Assembly (NCBI GenBank): GCA_900549685.1
Contig: UROX01000001.1
Span: 1-64,000, forward strand
Source of the DNA: an uncultured Alistipes sp.
Lineage (GTDB): Bacteria > Bacteroidota > Bacteroidia > Bacteroidales > Rikenellaceae
DNA length: 64,000 nt
Direction of reading: 5' to 3'
Under the pieces are notes generated by a model. The model did not search any database, had not been told where the DNA came from, and was given only the letters and a program-made list of their open reading frames with translations. Of this stretch, positions 54,797 through 62,918 are shown piece after piece. The translations under genes were made by a program, and so were the position numbers. Each line of letters starts with the position of its first letter. The stretch's first letter is position 1.

Positions 54797-55678
54797 ATGG
54801 AATTTCTCAGAAGACTCGCACGCAAGATCAACGGCAACGTCATCACGCGCAACCTCGTGCTGGCAGCTTGTGCCGTTATCGTTTTCATATTCATCGTCAG
54901 CCAGTTGCTGAATCTGTTCACCCGTCACGGACAGGTCAAGGTCGTGCCCGACTTCAGCGGCATGACGGTGGAGGAAGCCCTCCGGGCCGGCAAGAACGCA
55001 TCGCTGAGGATCGAAATCAACGACTCGCTCTACGTGCCCGCCTTCCCCGGCGGAGTGATTCTCGAACAGAATCCCGCTTCGGGCGCCCGGGTCAAGTCGG
55101 GACGTCATGTTTTCGTGACGATCAATTCGTTCCATCAGAAAAAGGTGGAGGTGCCCTACGTGACCGGATTTTCGCTGCGTCAGGCCAAGAACAACATCGA
55201 AATGGCAGGACTCGAAATCAAGGAACTCATTTACAGGAACGACATCGCGACGAACAATGTGCTCGAAGAGCGCTACGAAGGCAAAACGGTCCGCGCAGGC
55301 AGCAAGGTCGAGGCCGAAATCGGATCGGGCGTCACGCTCATCGTGGGCAAAGCCGAGGACGCTCCGCTGCAACAGGTCCCCAAACTGGTAGGATTCTCCG
55401 TCCGCGAGGCCAAGAGCCGGCTGTGGGAGGCCGGTTTCAACGTCGGCAAAATTTCGGGCGACGAGGCGATCAACGCACTCAACGAGCGCGAGGCGAAAGT
55501 ATATCAGCAATCGCCGACGACCGGCAGCCGGCAACCGTTGGGAACGGCCGTCCGGCTCTCCATCACGCTGGACGGGAAGAAGCTCGAGGAGGGACACAAA
55601 ACTTCGGACCGCGACGCCCGTGCGGCAGCCAAAGCATGGGCCGACAGTCAGGAAGAGACCCGCGACGCAAACGAATGA
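54797..55678 (+). CDS. Membrane-anchored PASTA-domain protein
   Basis: A 293-residue protein with one membrane segment (about residues 20-41) and three PASTA repeats. The repeats begin at VVPDFSGMTVEEALRA, EVPYVTGFSLRQAKNN and QVPKLVGFSVREAKSR. A charged tail follows. PASTA domains of penicillin-binding proteins and Ser/Thr kinases bind peptidoglycan or muropeptides, but this protein has no kinase or transpeptidase part. The domain would lie in the periplasm. It begins 54 bases after mqnE and ends 7 bases before the RluD-type gene, so the three are probably co-transcribed. The PASTA-RluD pairing is common in Bacteroidetes. Confidence 0.87.
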   Translation: MEFLRRLARKINGNVITRNLVLAACAVIVFIFIVSQLLNLFTRHGQVKVVPDFSGMTVEEALRAGKNASLRIEINDSLYVPAFPGGVILEQNPASGARVKSGRHVFVTINSFHQKKVEVPYVTGFSLRQAKNNIEMAGLEIKELIYRNDIATNNVLEERYEGKTVRAGSKVEAEIGSGVTLIVGKAEDAPLQQVPKLVGFSVREAKSRLWEAGFNVGKISGDEAINALNEREAKVYQQSPTTGSRQPLGTAVRLSITLDGKKLEEGHKTSDRDARAAAKAWADSQEETRDANE

Positions 55679-55685
55679 TCCCCGT

Positions 55686-56765
55686 ATGAAAACCGACAGA
55701 CCGGAATACGAAGAAGAACTCCGCGAGGGCGAATCGCAGCAGGACGAACTGTTCGAGCATTACAGCGTGACCGTCGATAAGGGGCAGGCCATGCTGCGCA
55801 TCGACAAGTTCCTGACCAACCGCATGGAAGGCATCTCGCGCAACCGGATACAGACGGCGGCCGACGCGGGCAACATCCTGGTGAACGGTTCGGCCGTCAA
55901 GTCGAGCTACAAGGTCAAACCCTCGGACCGGATACAGATCGTCATGCCCTATCCGCTCCGCGAACTGGAGATCATTCCCGAAAACATCCCGCTCGACATT
56001 CCTTACGAAGACGACGACCTGATCATCGTCAATAAACCGGCCGGCATGGTCGTCCATCCCGGCCACGGCAACTATTCGGGGACGCTGGTCAATGCCCTGA
56101 CCTATCATCTGAAGGACCTGCCGCTTTTCCAGAGCGGCGACATGCGGGCCGGACTGGTCCACCGCATCGACAAGAACACGTCCGGCATTCTGGTCGTCGC
56201 CAAAAACGAACGCGCCCACGCCCGGCTGGCCCGACAGTTCTTCGACCACACGATCGACCGGGTCTACCATGCGCTGGTGTGGGGCAATATGGAGCAGGAA
56301 GAGGGTACGGTCACAGGACACATCGGCCGCAGCCTGCGCGACCGGCTCAAAATGGCCGTTTTCCCCGACGGAGAGAACGGCAAGCATGCCGTGACGCATT
56401 ACAGGGTACTCGAACGGCTGGGCTATGTCAATCTCATCGAATGCCGTCTCGAAACGGGACGGACGCACCAGATCCGCGTCCACATGGAACACATCGGGCA
56501 CCCGCTGTTTAACGACGAGCGTTACGGCGGCGACCGCATTCTCAAGGGAACGACCTTCTCCAAGTACCGGCAGTTCGTCGAAAACTGTTTCCGGATCATG
56601 CCCCGCCACGGGCTGCATGCCCGGAGCCTGGGATTCGTCCATCCGACGACAGGCCAGCGGGTCCACTTCGAACGCGATATGCCGCAGGACATGGCCTCGG
56701 TCGTGGAGCGCTGGAGGAACTATGTCGCAGGACGGACAGCCGGAGACGAAGCGGAATCGGAATAA
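55686..56765 (+). CDS. rluD: RluA/RluD-family pseudouridine synthase
   Basis: A 359-residue rRNA pseudouridine synthase. An S4 RNA-binding domain lies at about residues 36-85 (MLRIDKFLTNRMEGISRNRI), followed by the catalytic domain with YEDDDLIIVNKPAGMVVHPG and the active-site Asp162 in GLVHRIDKNTSGILV. The late LETGRTHQIRVHMEHIGHP is also diagnostic. The specificity is inferred: RluD modifies helix 69 of 23S rRNA. The first ~25 residues are an acidic extension. The start at 55686 is the ATG 7 bases after the PASTA gene. Confidence 0.88.
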   Translation: MKTDRPEYEEELREGESQQDELFEHYSVTVDKGQAMLRIDKFLTNRMEGISRNRIQTAADAGNILVNGSAVKSSYKVKPSDRIQIVMPYPLRELEIIPENIPLDIPYEDDDLIIVNKPAGMVVHPGHGNYSGTLVNALTYHLKDLPLFQSGDMRAGLVHRIDKNTSGILVVAKNERAHARLARQFFDHTIDRVYHALVWGNMEQEEGTVTGHIGRSLRDRLKMAVFPDGENGKHAVTHYRVLERLGYVNLIECRLETGRTHQIRVHMEHIGHPLFNDERYGGDRILKGTTFSKYRQFVENCFRIMPRHGLHARSLGFVHPTTGQRVHFERDMPQDMASVVERWRNYVAGRTAGDEAESE

Positions 56766-57309
56766 CCGCCCGGCATGACGGAACCGCTTCTTTTCGGGAA
56801 AGAAGCAACCGATCCGACCGTGCAGCCGCACGGTCTTTCGCATTCGGCACATAAAGAAAACACCCGGATTTTTCAGTCCGTCGGAAACACGCTTCGAACG
56901 GACACGAGCATCGAACACGCAAAAGAGAAAGTCGATGTGCCGGTCATCGTCCTGCAGGAACCAGACCGCATGATTTTCCCGCCTCGTCCGTCAATCGAAA
57001 AGAGGCACAGCGTTCCCGCCACTTTCGTCGTCACACCTCGGTCGCAAGTCCCGGCCGGAAGGCACGCACCGAGCCATACGCTGAAATCATTCGTTCCGCT
57101 CCGGAAGACAACGAGCACCCGAAACCGCCATACCGTCTACCGACACGCCCCGGCCCTGTCCGGGAAAGTTCGACCGAAACGTACCCGGAAAGAGACTTTT
57201 CGACAAGAGGGTTTCCAGAATCGGAGAAACGGCATCCGGCCTCTTCGAAAAACCGGCGCCCGTCCCCGCACGACGATTCGGGAAACATCGTCGGAACGGT
57301 TCTCATATT
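56766..57309. other. Gene-free stretch after rluD
   Basis: About 540 bases between convergent genes. Two hairpins at 56786-56806 (8-bp stem GCTTCTTT) and 56816-56835 (8-bp stem GACCGTGC, then TTTC) may together end rluD transcription. The rest shows no gene or RNA. Confidence 0.5.
56786..56838 (+). terminator. Possible double-hairpin terminator after rluD
   Basis: First hairpin GCTTCTTT/AAAGAAGC with a 5-base loop, second GACCGTGC/GCACGGTC with a 4-base loop followed by TTTC. T-runs are short. Confidence 0.45.
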
Positions 57310-57837
57310 TTATCGTGCAATGGCGGGCGACTCGGCCGAGAGACCGGGCAAATAACGCAGAATCTGCCGCCAACCCTCCAGTTTACGCTCGAACGTCAGC
57401 GTATAGGCCGGACTGGTCGAAGGCAAAACCAGCGTCTCGTAAGTAGCGACATACGCTCCGAAATAACGCCGGAAAAGTTTCTCCGCCCCCTTGCCGTTGA
57501 AAGCAATGGCCCGGATATCGGGATACCGCCGCAGCAGGGCGGGGATTTCGTTGGGTTCTTCGTTGCAGATATTGCTGTCGAGACTGCCTTCGCGTTCGCA
57601 TTGACGGCACACGTCCCAAAGCGCGATGCCCGCATCGAGCAGCATGGCACGCCGCAGGTCGTATTCCTGAGAAAGCTCCGTTCCGCACAGCGAGGCCATG
57701 ACAGGCCAGAACGCATTGCGCGGATGACCGTAATACTGCTGCTTCTGCAACGACATGACACCGGGCATCGTGCCCAGCACCAATATCCGGCTCCGGACAT
57801 CGGCAATCGGGTCGAAACTTCGGATAATCTTGTTCAT
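57310..57837 (-). CDS. DNA-deoxyinosine (hypoxanthine) glycosylase
   Basis: A 175-residue member of the uracil-DNA-glycosylase superfamily that removes deaminated adenine. The first motif is ILVLGTMPG (residues 18-26) followed by QKQQYYGHPRNAFWPVM; the second is LVLPSTSPAYT. This combination marks the hypoxanthine-specific family rather than Ung or Mug. Length is typical. It is a single gene with gene-free DNA on both sides; I see no clear promoter element. Confidence 0.88.
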   Translation of the reverse strand: MNKIIRSFDPIADVRSRILVLGTMPGVMSLQKQQYYGHPRNAFWPVMASLCGTELSQEYDLRRAMLLDAGIALWDVCRQCEREGSLDSNICNEEPNEIPALLRRYPDIRAIAFNGKGAEKLFRRYFGAYVATYETLVLPSTSPAYTLTFERKLEGWRQILRYLPGLSAESPAIAR

Positions 57838-58349
57838 CGGCTTCTAAATCGTTTCAAAAGGACCGGAAGGCTGTCGCCCACATTTCGGTGACACTACCGG
57901 TCGCAAGACCATTGCATGGCGGTATCGCCGCCGCCGAGTCTTTCTGCCGTCGGTCAGGACCTTTCTTTCCGGAGCAACCCCGCCTCTCCGGAATACAAAA
58001 TCGCCGGACGCCCCGTATTCCCCCATGCACCGAAATTCTTCGCTCCGCCCTTATTCGCGGCCGCATTCCGCATATTCGGATGCCGCAGTCCTTACGGACC
58101 GAAAGCGGCCGAAACGGCTGCGACAAACACGGGATACGCATACATACGATCGCAAACCGTTCTCAAAAATAATCATTTTCCGGGTTCCACGCCCACAAAA
58201 TACATCGCAATCCGGAAGAAAAACACCCGCAACGGTAAACGGAATCCCCGGCTCCGGCCCAAACGACGTCCGCACCGCCACAAGACAAAGAAAGAGCGGC
58301 CGCCTTCGACAGGCAGCCGCTCTTTCCGTATTTTCGGTCGTTCGGAGAA
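57838..58349. other. Gene-free stretch between the glycosylase and the M64 peptidase
   Basis: About 510 bases. It contains the terminator of the peptidase gene (58291-58325) and an isolated leftward TATTTTTG (58164-58171) whose only downstream gene is the glycosylase 330 bases away. No small gene is convincing. Confidence 0.45.
58291..58325 (-). terminator. Terminator of the M64 peptidase gene
   Basis: AAAGAGCGGC pairs with GCCGCTCTTT and an inner GCC/GGC extends the stem. Reading leftward the tail is CTTTCTTTG. It begins 25 bases after the stop. Confidence 0.7.
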
Positions 58350-59999
58350 CTATTTCGTTTCGACAGGCGAACCTTCGATCAGAACCGGAGGTGCGAAATG
58401 GGGCATTTCCTTCAGCGGAGCGAATGCCGGAGCCTTGACGGCGCTGGCCGTTGCGAGCACTTTGGCATCGTTGGCGAGGAACTCGTCGAAATCGAACGGT
58501 TTACCGCTCAGTTCCATGATCCGTTCCACGATCTTCTGACGGCTGGGAGAGTTGTAGTAAGGCACGTTGTTGTTCATACAACTGTTCGTTTCGGGCCTCC
58601 AGATTCCTTTGGCATACATGTAACTGCCCTCGAAAGCGTTCACGATACTCGAATATCCCGGAAGCGAGTAGAAATGTTTCCATTTGATCTTGTCGGGATC
58701 GTTCGTGAAATCGATGTTGGCATTGTGTCCGAACGAAGCCCACTGTTTCAGATAAGAAACGACATTGCTCGGAATTTCCTGCTGATAGTAGATGTACTCG
58801 TCGCACAGCTTACCGAAACCGTGTCCGCCCGCTTCGTGCTGAACGACGCTCTTGTAATCGTAAGGCGGTTCGCCCTCGATCATCGGACAGATGGCGATGG
58901 ACTGTCCCGGCGACCACGATATGGTCGTTCCGCCGTAACGGGGACTATTCGAAATCAGAATGATGAGTGTCTTGGCAAGATCGTCGATCGGAGCTTTGGT
59001 CGCATACGAGAAGACCGTGTTGTTATCGCACGTCATACTCGTTTCACCCTGCTGTCCTTCGAACTTGACGGAGAAACGCGTTCTTTTTCTCGTAGTCAGG
59101 TCCGACGCGCCCTGTTCGGGCGAGATGGCGCTGACGATGTAGACGTTGAAATAATCCCGGTAGGTTTTATAAGGTTCGACATCGAAGAAGAAGTCGATGG
59201 CATCGTACATGGCTTTGATATACCGGCCCTCGTCGGCATCCATTTCTTCGGCGATGAAACCGTCGCCCATGAACACCAGATCGGCATGGCCCAGCGAACC
59301 TTTCTGAACGGTAATCACTTTGCCATCCTGGAGCGTATTATCGATCCCGTTCTGAACGAATGTCACCTCGCGGGAATGTTTGAGTCCGTCTTCGTCGGAC
59401 CACTTGACGGCGACCGTGCCGGTGCGGGGTTCTTTCTGAGTCGAAGCGCCGACCGTCACGACGACCGTATCCGAACTGAGCGCTTTGGCCCGGGCGACCG
59501 AGAGCCATGAGACATACTCCTCGGGAACCTCTACGGTATATTCCGCAGCAGAGAGGTTGGTTTCCAATCCGATGTTAAAAATCTGGCCTTCGCAGGGAAC
59601 GTCTTCGTACAGGGATTGGGCAATGTCCATGAAGATCGTCTTCCGTTGAACGACGGTCACGGGAAAAGTCTGTTCGAGTCCTTCGCCCTTGAGCGTGAGC
59701 GTTACCGTCCGGTCATCGGGCAAAGTGTTGGGCCGTGCCGAAATCGTCACGACTATCGTGGCGGCGGGTTCGCCGCTGGACGGAGAGACCGTACACCAGT
59801 CGGCCGCATCGGCTCCCTCGATCTTCCAGGGTACATTCGACGCGAAAGTCAGCAGGCGGGTACCTCCGTAAGACGGAATCGTCTCGACAGTCAGGTCCTC
59901 TACCGTGATTTCAGGGGTGAAATCGTCGTCTTTCTCGCATCCGGTCAGCATCAGCAGCGACGAACAGGCGACGACAAAAAGTTTGAATACATTTTTCAT
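58350..59999 (-). CDS. M64-family (IgA peptidase) metallopeptidase lipoprotein with BACON domains
   Basis: A 549-residue exported lipoprotein: lipobox LLMLTGC (Cys21) followed by DDD-type acidic residues. Residues about 32-120 are one BACON-like domain (FASNVPWKIEG, then DWCTVSPSSG) and about 125-215 a second. The catalytic domain begins near ADLVFMGDGFIAEEM and carries the zinc motif HEAGGHGFGKLCDEY (His388, Glu389, His393, Asp400). The family includes a clostridial IgA protease and many Bacteroidetes members of unknown substrate. It is probably anchored on the outer membrane facing the gut contents. A terminator at 58291 ends the gene. Confidence 0.88.
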   Translation of the reverse strand: MKNVFKLFVVACSSLLMLTGCEKDDDFTPEITVEDLTVETIPSYGGTRLLTFASNVPWKIEGADAADWCTVSPSSGEPAATIVVTISARPNTLPDDRTVTLTLKGEGLEQTFPVTVVQRKTIFMDIAQSLYEDVPCEGQIFNIGLETNLSAAEYTVEVPEEYVSWLSVARAKALSSDTVVVTVGASTQKEPRTGTVAVKWSDEDGLKHSREVTFVQNGIDNTLQDGKVITVQKGSLGHADLVFMGDGFIAEEMDADEGRYIKAMYDAIDFFFDVEPYKTYRDYFNVYIVSAISPEQGASDLTTRKRTRFSVKFEGQQGETSMTCDNNTVFSYATKAPIDDLAKTLIILISNSPRYGGTTISWSPGQSIAICPMIEGEPPYDYKSVVQHEAGGHGFGKLCDEYIYYQQEIPSNVVSYLKQWASFGHNANIDFTNDPDKIKWKHFYSLPGYSSIVNAFEGSYMYAKGIWRPETNSCMNNNVPYYNSPSRQKIVERIMELSGKPFDFDEFLANDAKVLATASAVKAPAFAPLKEMPHFAPPVLIEGSPVETK

Positions 60000-60369
60000 A
60001 AGGCTGTTTTTGTTACGATCTTCCGAAATCCACTCGGAACGGATTACAAATATAACGAAGTTTTCAGAAATACGGTATCCGGACAGGACGGAAGAAAGGA
60101 GAAAAGGACCTGTCCGGTCGCTCCGCAGCCGGGATCGGGAGCGAATACGGAGGCCGGATCGGCCGGATTCAGCATCGATCTACGCGATGATATACTTCGG
60201 CAAGAACGATTTCCGTTCCTGCCGGCGCACTTTTCGGATCGCACTCTCCCGGACCTCCGGCGAGGCAGGAGCGATTTCGAGGAAGGAATGGTTTTTCAGG
60301 GACACGAGTCACAACGAATAAAAAACGCCCCTTCTGCAACGCGATATGCCGAAATATCCGTCGTCGCGA
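60000..60369. other. Intergenic stretch between ispH and the M64 peptidase
   Basis: About 370 bases on the leftward strand. It contains the M64 promoter element at 60047-60054. No gene or RNA was recognised. Confidence 0.45.
60047..60054 (-). promoter_or_regulatory. -7 promoter element for the M64 peptidase
   Basis: Reads TATATTTG on the minus strand, 47 bases before the ATG at 59999, in a locally AT-rich patch. No clear -33 box. Confidence 0.6.
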
Positions 60370-61251
60370 TCATACATCGGAAGAATCGTCGCCGAAGGTC
60401 CGCGCGATACGGTCGGCCACACGCTGCATCAGCCATTTGGGCGTGGACGTGGCTCCGCAGATGCCCACGGACCGACACCCGTCGAACCACTCGGCCCGAA
60501 GCTCGGTCTCGTCCTCGATGTTATAGGTGCGGGGATTGGTTTCGAGGCAGGTATGGTACAGCACTTTGCCGTTGGAACTTTTCCGGCCGCAGACGAAAAT
60601 CACGACATCGAAACGTCCGGAAAACTCCCGCAGATGGGGATTGCGGCTCGAAACACGGCCGCAGATCGTGTTGCGGATCGTCACCTGTTCCGGATCGGCA
60701 GCGCGTTGCAGGATGATTTCACGGACCCGTTCGAAAAGCACGGGACTCTGCGTCGTCTGCGACAGCAGATAGACGGGACGGGAAAAGTCAATGGCGTCGA
60801 GGTCCTCGAGTGTCTCGACGACGAGGGCGTCCTCATCGACCTGTCCGGTCAGTCCCACGACCTCGGCATGTCCGCGCTTGCCCAGAATGACCACCTGACC
60901 GCCGCAGGCCTTCATCTGCTCATGCGCTTTTTTCACGCGGCTCTGGAGCTTGGCGACGATGGGACAGGTCGCATCGATGATCCGTATGCCGTGCTCGGCG
61001 GCCAGACGGTAGGTCGAAGGCGGCTCGCCATGCGCCCGGATCAGGACGGTACTGCCGTCCAGTCCGGCCATCCGCTCCCGCGAAACGGTCTGTAATCCCA
61101 GCTTCTCGAGCCGCTGGACTTCGACCCGGTTATGGACAATATCGCCCAGCGAATAGACCGTACCCAACGTCCGAAGCGACTCTTCGGCCTTGGTGATGGC
61201 CGTCACCACCCCCGAGCAAAAGCCCGACATTTCGTCTATTTCGATCCGCAT
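60370..61251 (-). CDS. ispH: 4-hydroxy-3-methylbut-2-enyl diphosphate reductase
   Basis: A 293-residue 4Fe-4S enzyme giving IPP and DMAPP in the last step of the MEP pathway. The three cluster cysteines are Cys12 (MSGFCSGV), the Cys of IDATCPIVAK and the Cys of VGICGATSTPKWL. RAHGEPP and LLSQTTQSP are standard. The start at 61251 (MRIEIDEMSGFC) overlaps the end of cmk by 16 bases, so it is translated from the cmk message. Its partner dxs is 50 kb away on the same strand. Confidence 0.95.
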   Translation of the reverse strand: MRIEIDEMSGFCSGVVTAITKAEESLRTLGTVYSLGDIVHNRVEVQRLEKLGLQTVSRERMAGLDGSTVLIRAHGEPPSTYRLAAEHGIRIIDATCPIVAKLQSRVKKAHEQMKACGGQVVILGKRGHAEVVGLTGQVDEDALVVETLEDLDAIDFSRPVYLLSQTTQSPVLFERVREIILQRAADPEQVTIRNTICGRVSSRNPHLREFSGRFDVVIFVCGRKSSNGKVLYHTCLETNPRTYNIEDETELRAEWFDGCRSVGICGATSTPKWLMQRVADRIARTFGDDSSDV

Positions 61252-61955
61252 GGCTGTCCGATACGTTCGGCGATGAGCATTTCGGCCCATCGCAATTCCT
61301 CTTCGAGCGTCATCGCACTGTTGTCGAGCACGACGGCATCTTCGGCCTGACGCAGAGGACCGATGGGGCGCGTCCGGTCGGCCCGGTCGCGGTCGCTCAG
61401 GTTGCGCCGTATTTCGTCCAGCGAGACGGACTCGCCCTTGGCCTCGAGTTCCCGATAACGGCGCATGGCCCGGATCTCGGGAGCGGCCGTCATAAAGATC
61501 TTGAGCTCGGCATCGGGAAAAACGACCGTGCCGATGTCGCGGCCGTCCATCACGACACCGCGGGCGGCTCCCATACGCCGCTGCATGGCGACGAGCTGCT
61601 CACGGACCGCCCCGATACGGCTCACGAGGCTCACGTGATCGCTCACTTCGATGCCCCGGATCTCCTTCTCGACATTCTCGCCGTTGAGAAAAACATCGCT
61701 GGCACCTTTCTGCGGATCGAACTCGAAAGCGATTCTCATATCGGGCAACATGCGCACCAGCGCGGTTTCATCGACCTGTCCGCCGCCGATTGCTCCATGG
61801 CGGATACCGTACAGCGTCACGGCGCGGTACATCGCGCCCGTATCGATGAATATATAGCCCGCACGCGCGGCCAGCGCCCGTGCGAACGTGCTTTTTCCGC
61901 AGGCCGAGAATCCGTCTACGGCTACAATGATCTTTTTATCTGGGGAGCATTTCAT
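61236..61955 (-). CDS. cmk: Cytidylate kinase
   Basis: A 239-residue CMP/dCMP kinase. The P-loop is DGFSACGKSTFARALA near the N-terminus, followed by IDTGAMYRAVTLY and the CMP-binding VVMDGRDIGTVVFPDAELKIFMTA. The late DRDRADRTRPIGPLRQAEDAVVLDNS is also typical. It overlaps ispH by 16 bases at its 3' end and the LysE-type gene by 20 bases at its 5' end. The cmk-ispH order is widespread and suggests coupled translation. Confidence 0.96.
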   Translation of the reverse strand: MKCSPDKKIIVAVDGFSACGKSTFARALAARAGYIFIDTGAMYRAVTLYGIRHGAIGGGQVDETALVRMLPDMRIAFEFDPQKGASDVFLNGENVEKEIRGIEVSDHVSLVSRIGAVREQLVAMQRRMGAARGVVMDGRDIGTVVFPDAELKIFMTAAPEIRAMRRYRELEAKGESVSLDEIRRNLSDRDRADRTRPIGPLRQAEDAVVLDNSAMTLEEELRWAEMLIAERIGQPCGSK

Positions 61956-62592
61956 GGACAGAGGGAGTATGAAAGAAAATGGAAAGAATGGCCGCCGCGC
62001 CCAATATAACGATCGCGCTGCCCGAGATACGGTTCATCCAGAGCAGGTGGCGGGGACGGAATTTCCGGCGCAGCAGTCCCACGCAGAACGTCAGCAGGAA
62101 CCACCATGTCGAGGCTCCGGTCAGCACGCCCAGAATCACGACGAGTCCGTTCCCCGTACCGTCCCCGGCATGGTCGCCCAATGCGGCGAACAGCGCTACG
62201 AAAATCAGGATATAGGCGGGATTGGTCAGCGTGATGAAGAAAATCGACAGGTAGTCGCTCCAGAGGTTCTGTCCCTTGCCCGCACGGTTGCGGCGGATCT
62301 GCACAACCGGATTCTTCAGAAAGATCGTCACGCCGACGATCACGACCGATATGCCGCCCAGCGCCTTGATGACCGCCATGTTGTTCTCGATGAACGACAT
62401 GACGAACGTCAGCGAGAACAGGGCCACCGTAGCGAAAAGCGAATCGGCCGTCGCCGCACCCAGCCCCGACACGAAACCCGAACGATGGCTTTTGCTCAAC
62501 GTACGCTGAACGCACATCAGCCCCACCGGCCCCAACGGAATGGAGGCGACGAGTCCGATGACGATCCCCTTGAGAAAAACTTCGAGTCCCAT
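61936..62592 (-). CDS. LysE-family amino-acid exporter
   Basis: A 218-residue inner-membrane protein with six hydrophobic segments. The N-terminal GLVASIPLGPVGLMCVQRTLSKSHRSGF is the signature of the LysE/RhtB translocators, which export amino acids such as lysine, homoserine or threonine. The substrate is not determined. The start at 62592 (MGLEVFLKGIV) precedes the first segment. It heads a three-gene overlapping set with cmk and ispH, and has a -7 element 57 bases upstream. Confidence 0.85.
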   Translation of the reverse strand: MGLEVFLKGIVIGLVASIPLGPVGLMCVQRTLSKSHRSGFVSGLGAATADSLFATVALFSLTFVMSFIENNMAVIKALGGISVVIVGVTIFLKNPVVQIRRNRAGKGQNLWSDYLSIFFITLTNPAYILIFVALFAALGDHAGDGTGNGLVVILGVLTGASTWWFLLTFCVGLLRRKFRPRHLLWMNRISGSAIVILGAAAILSIFFHTPSVHEMLPR

Positions 62593-62649
62593 GAAATAAG
62601 GTTTTGCGCACACAAGGCAGGCCTTCGGCCGCACAGGAAAATTTCCGTG

Positions 62650-62657
62650 CAAAAATA
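62650..62657 (-). promoter_or_regulatory. -7 promoter element for the lysE-cmk-ispH group
   Basis: Reads TATTTTTG on the minus strand, in a strongly AT-rich patch, 57 bases upstream of the ATG at 62592. Confidence 0.6.
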
Positions 62658-62889
62658 ATAAATATACGCGATTATATACTATCGTATGTTTCTGTGCACC
62701 GACATTTGTTGTCCTTCCTGCTTTTCGGACAGCAGCCTCAAGTCCCCGCCATGGAGAAGTCCGGAAAGCGGATGCGATCTGAGTACGAGGCCGGTGCCCG
62801 GAAACGACAACGGACGGAAAGGGAAAATACTATTGGAAACTTCGGGACGTTAAATACATCGAAGTATGTGCGATTGCCCAAATATGATC

Positions 62890-62897
62890 TATCTTTG
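62890..62897 (+). promoter_or_regulatory. -7 promoter element for lnt
   Basis: TATCTTTG matches TAnnTTTG, 21 bases before the lnt ATG. No clear -33 box. Confidence 0.65.
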
Positions 62898-62918
62898 TAT
62901 GATTCGAAAAACAGAAAA

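Larger units (their letters stand above)
62593..62918. other. Divergent intergenic region between the lysE-type gene and lnt
   Basis: About 325 bases. It holds a leftward -7 element (62650-62657) and a rightward one (62890-62897). The middle is gene-free. Confidence 0.5.

Noticed and set aside
58164..58199. Leftward promoter (TATTTTTG) suggesting a small gene at 57844-58026
   Set aside because: The short frame there has arginine-rich, low-information content and no conservation clue; the -33 spacing is 24 bases.
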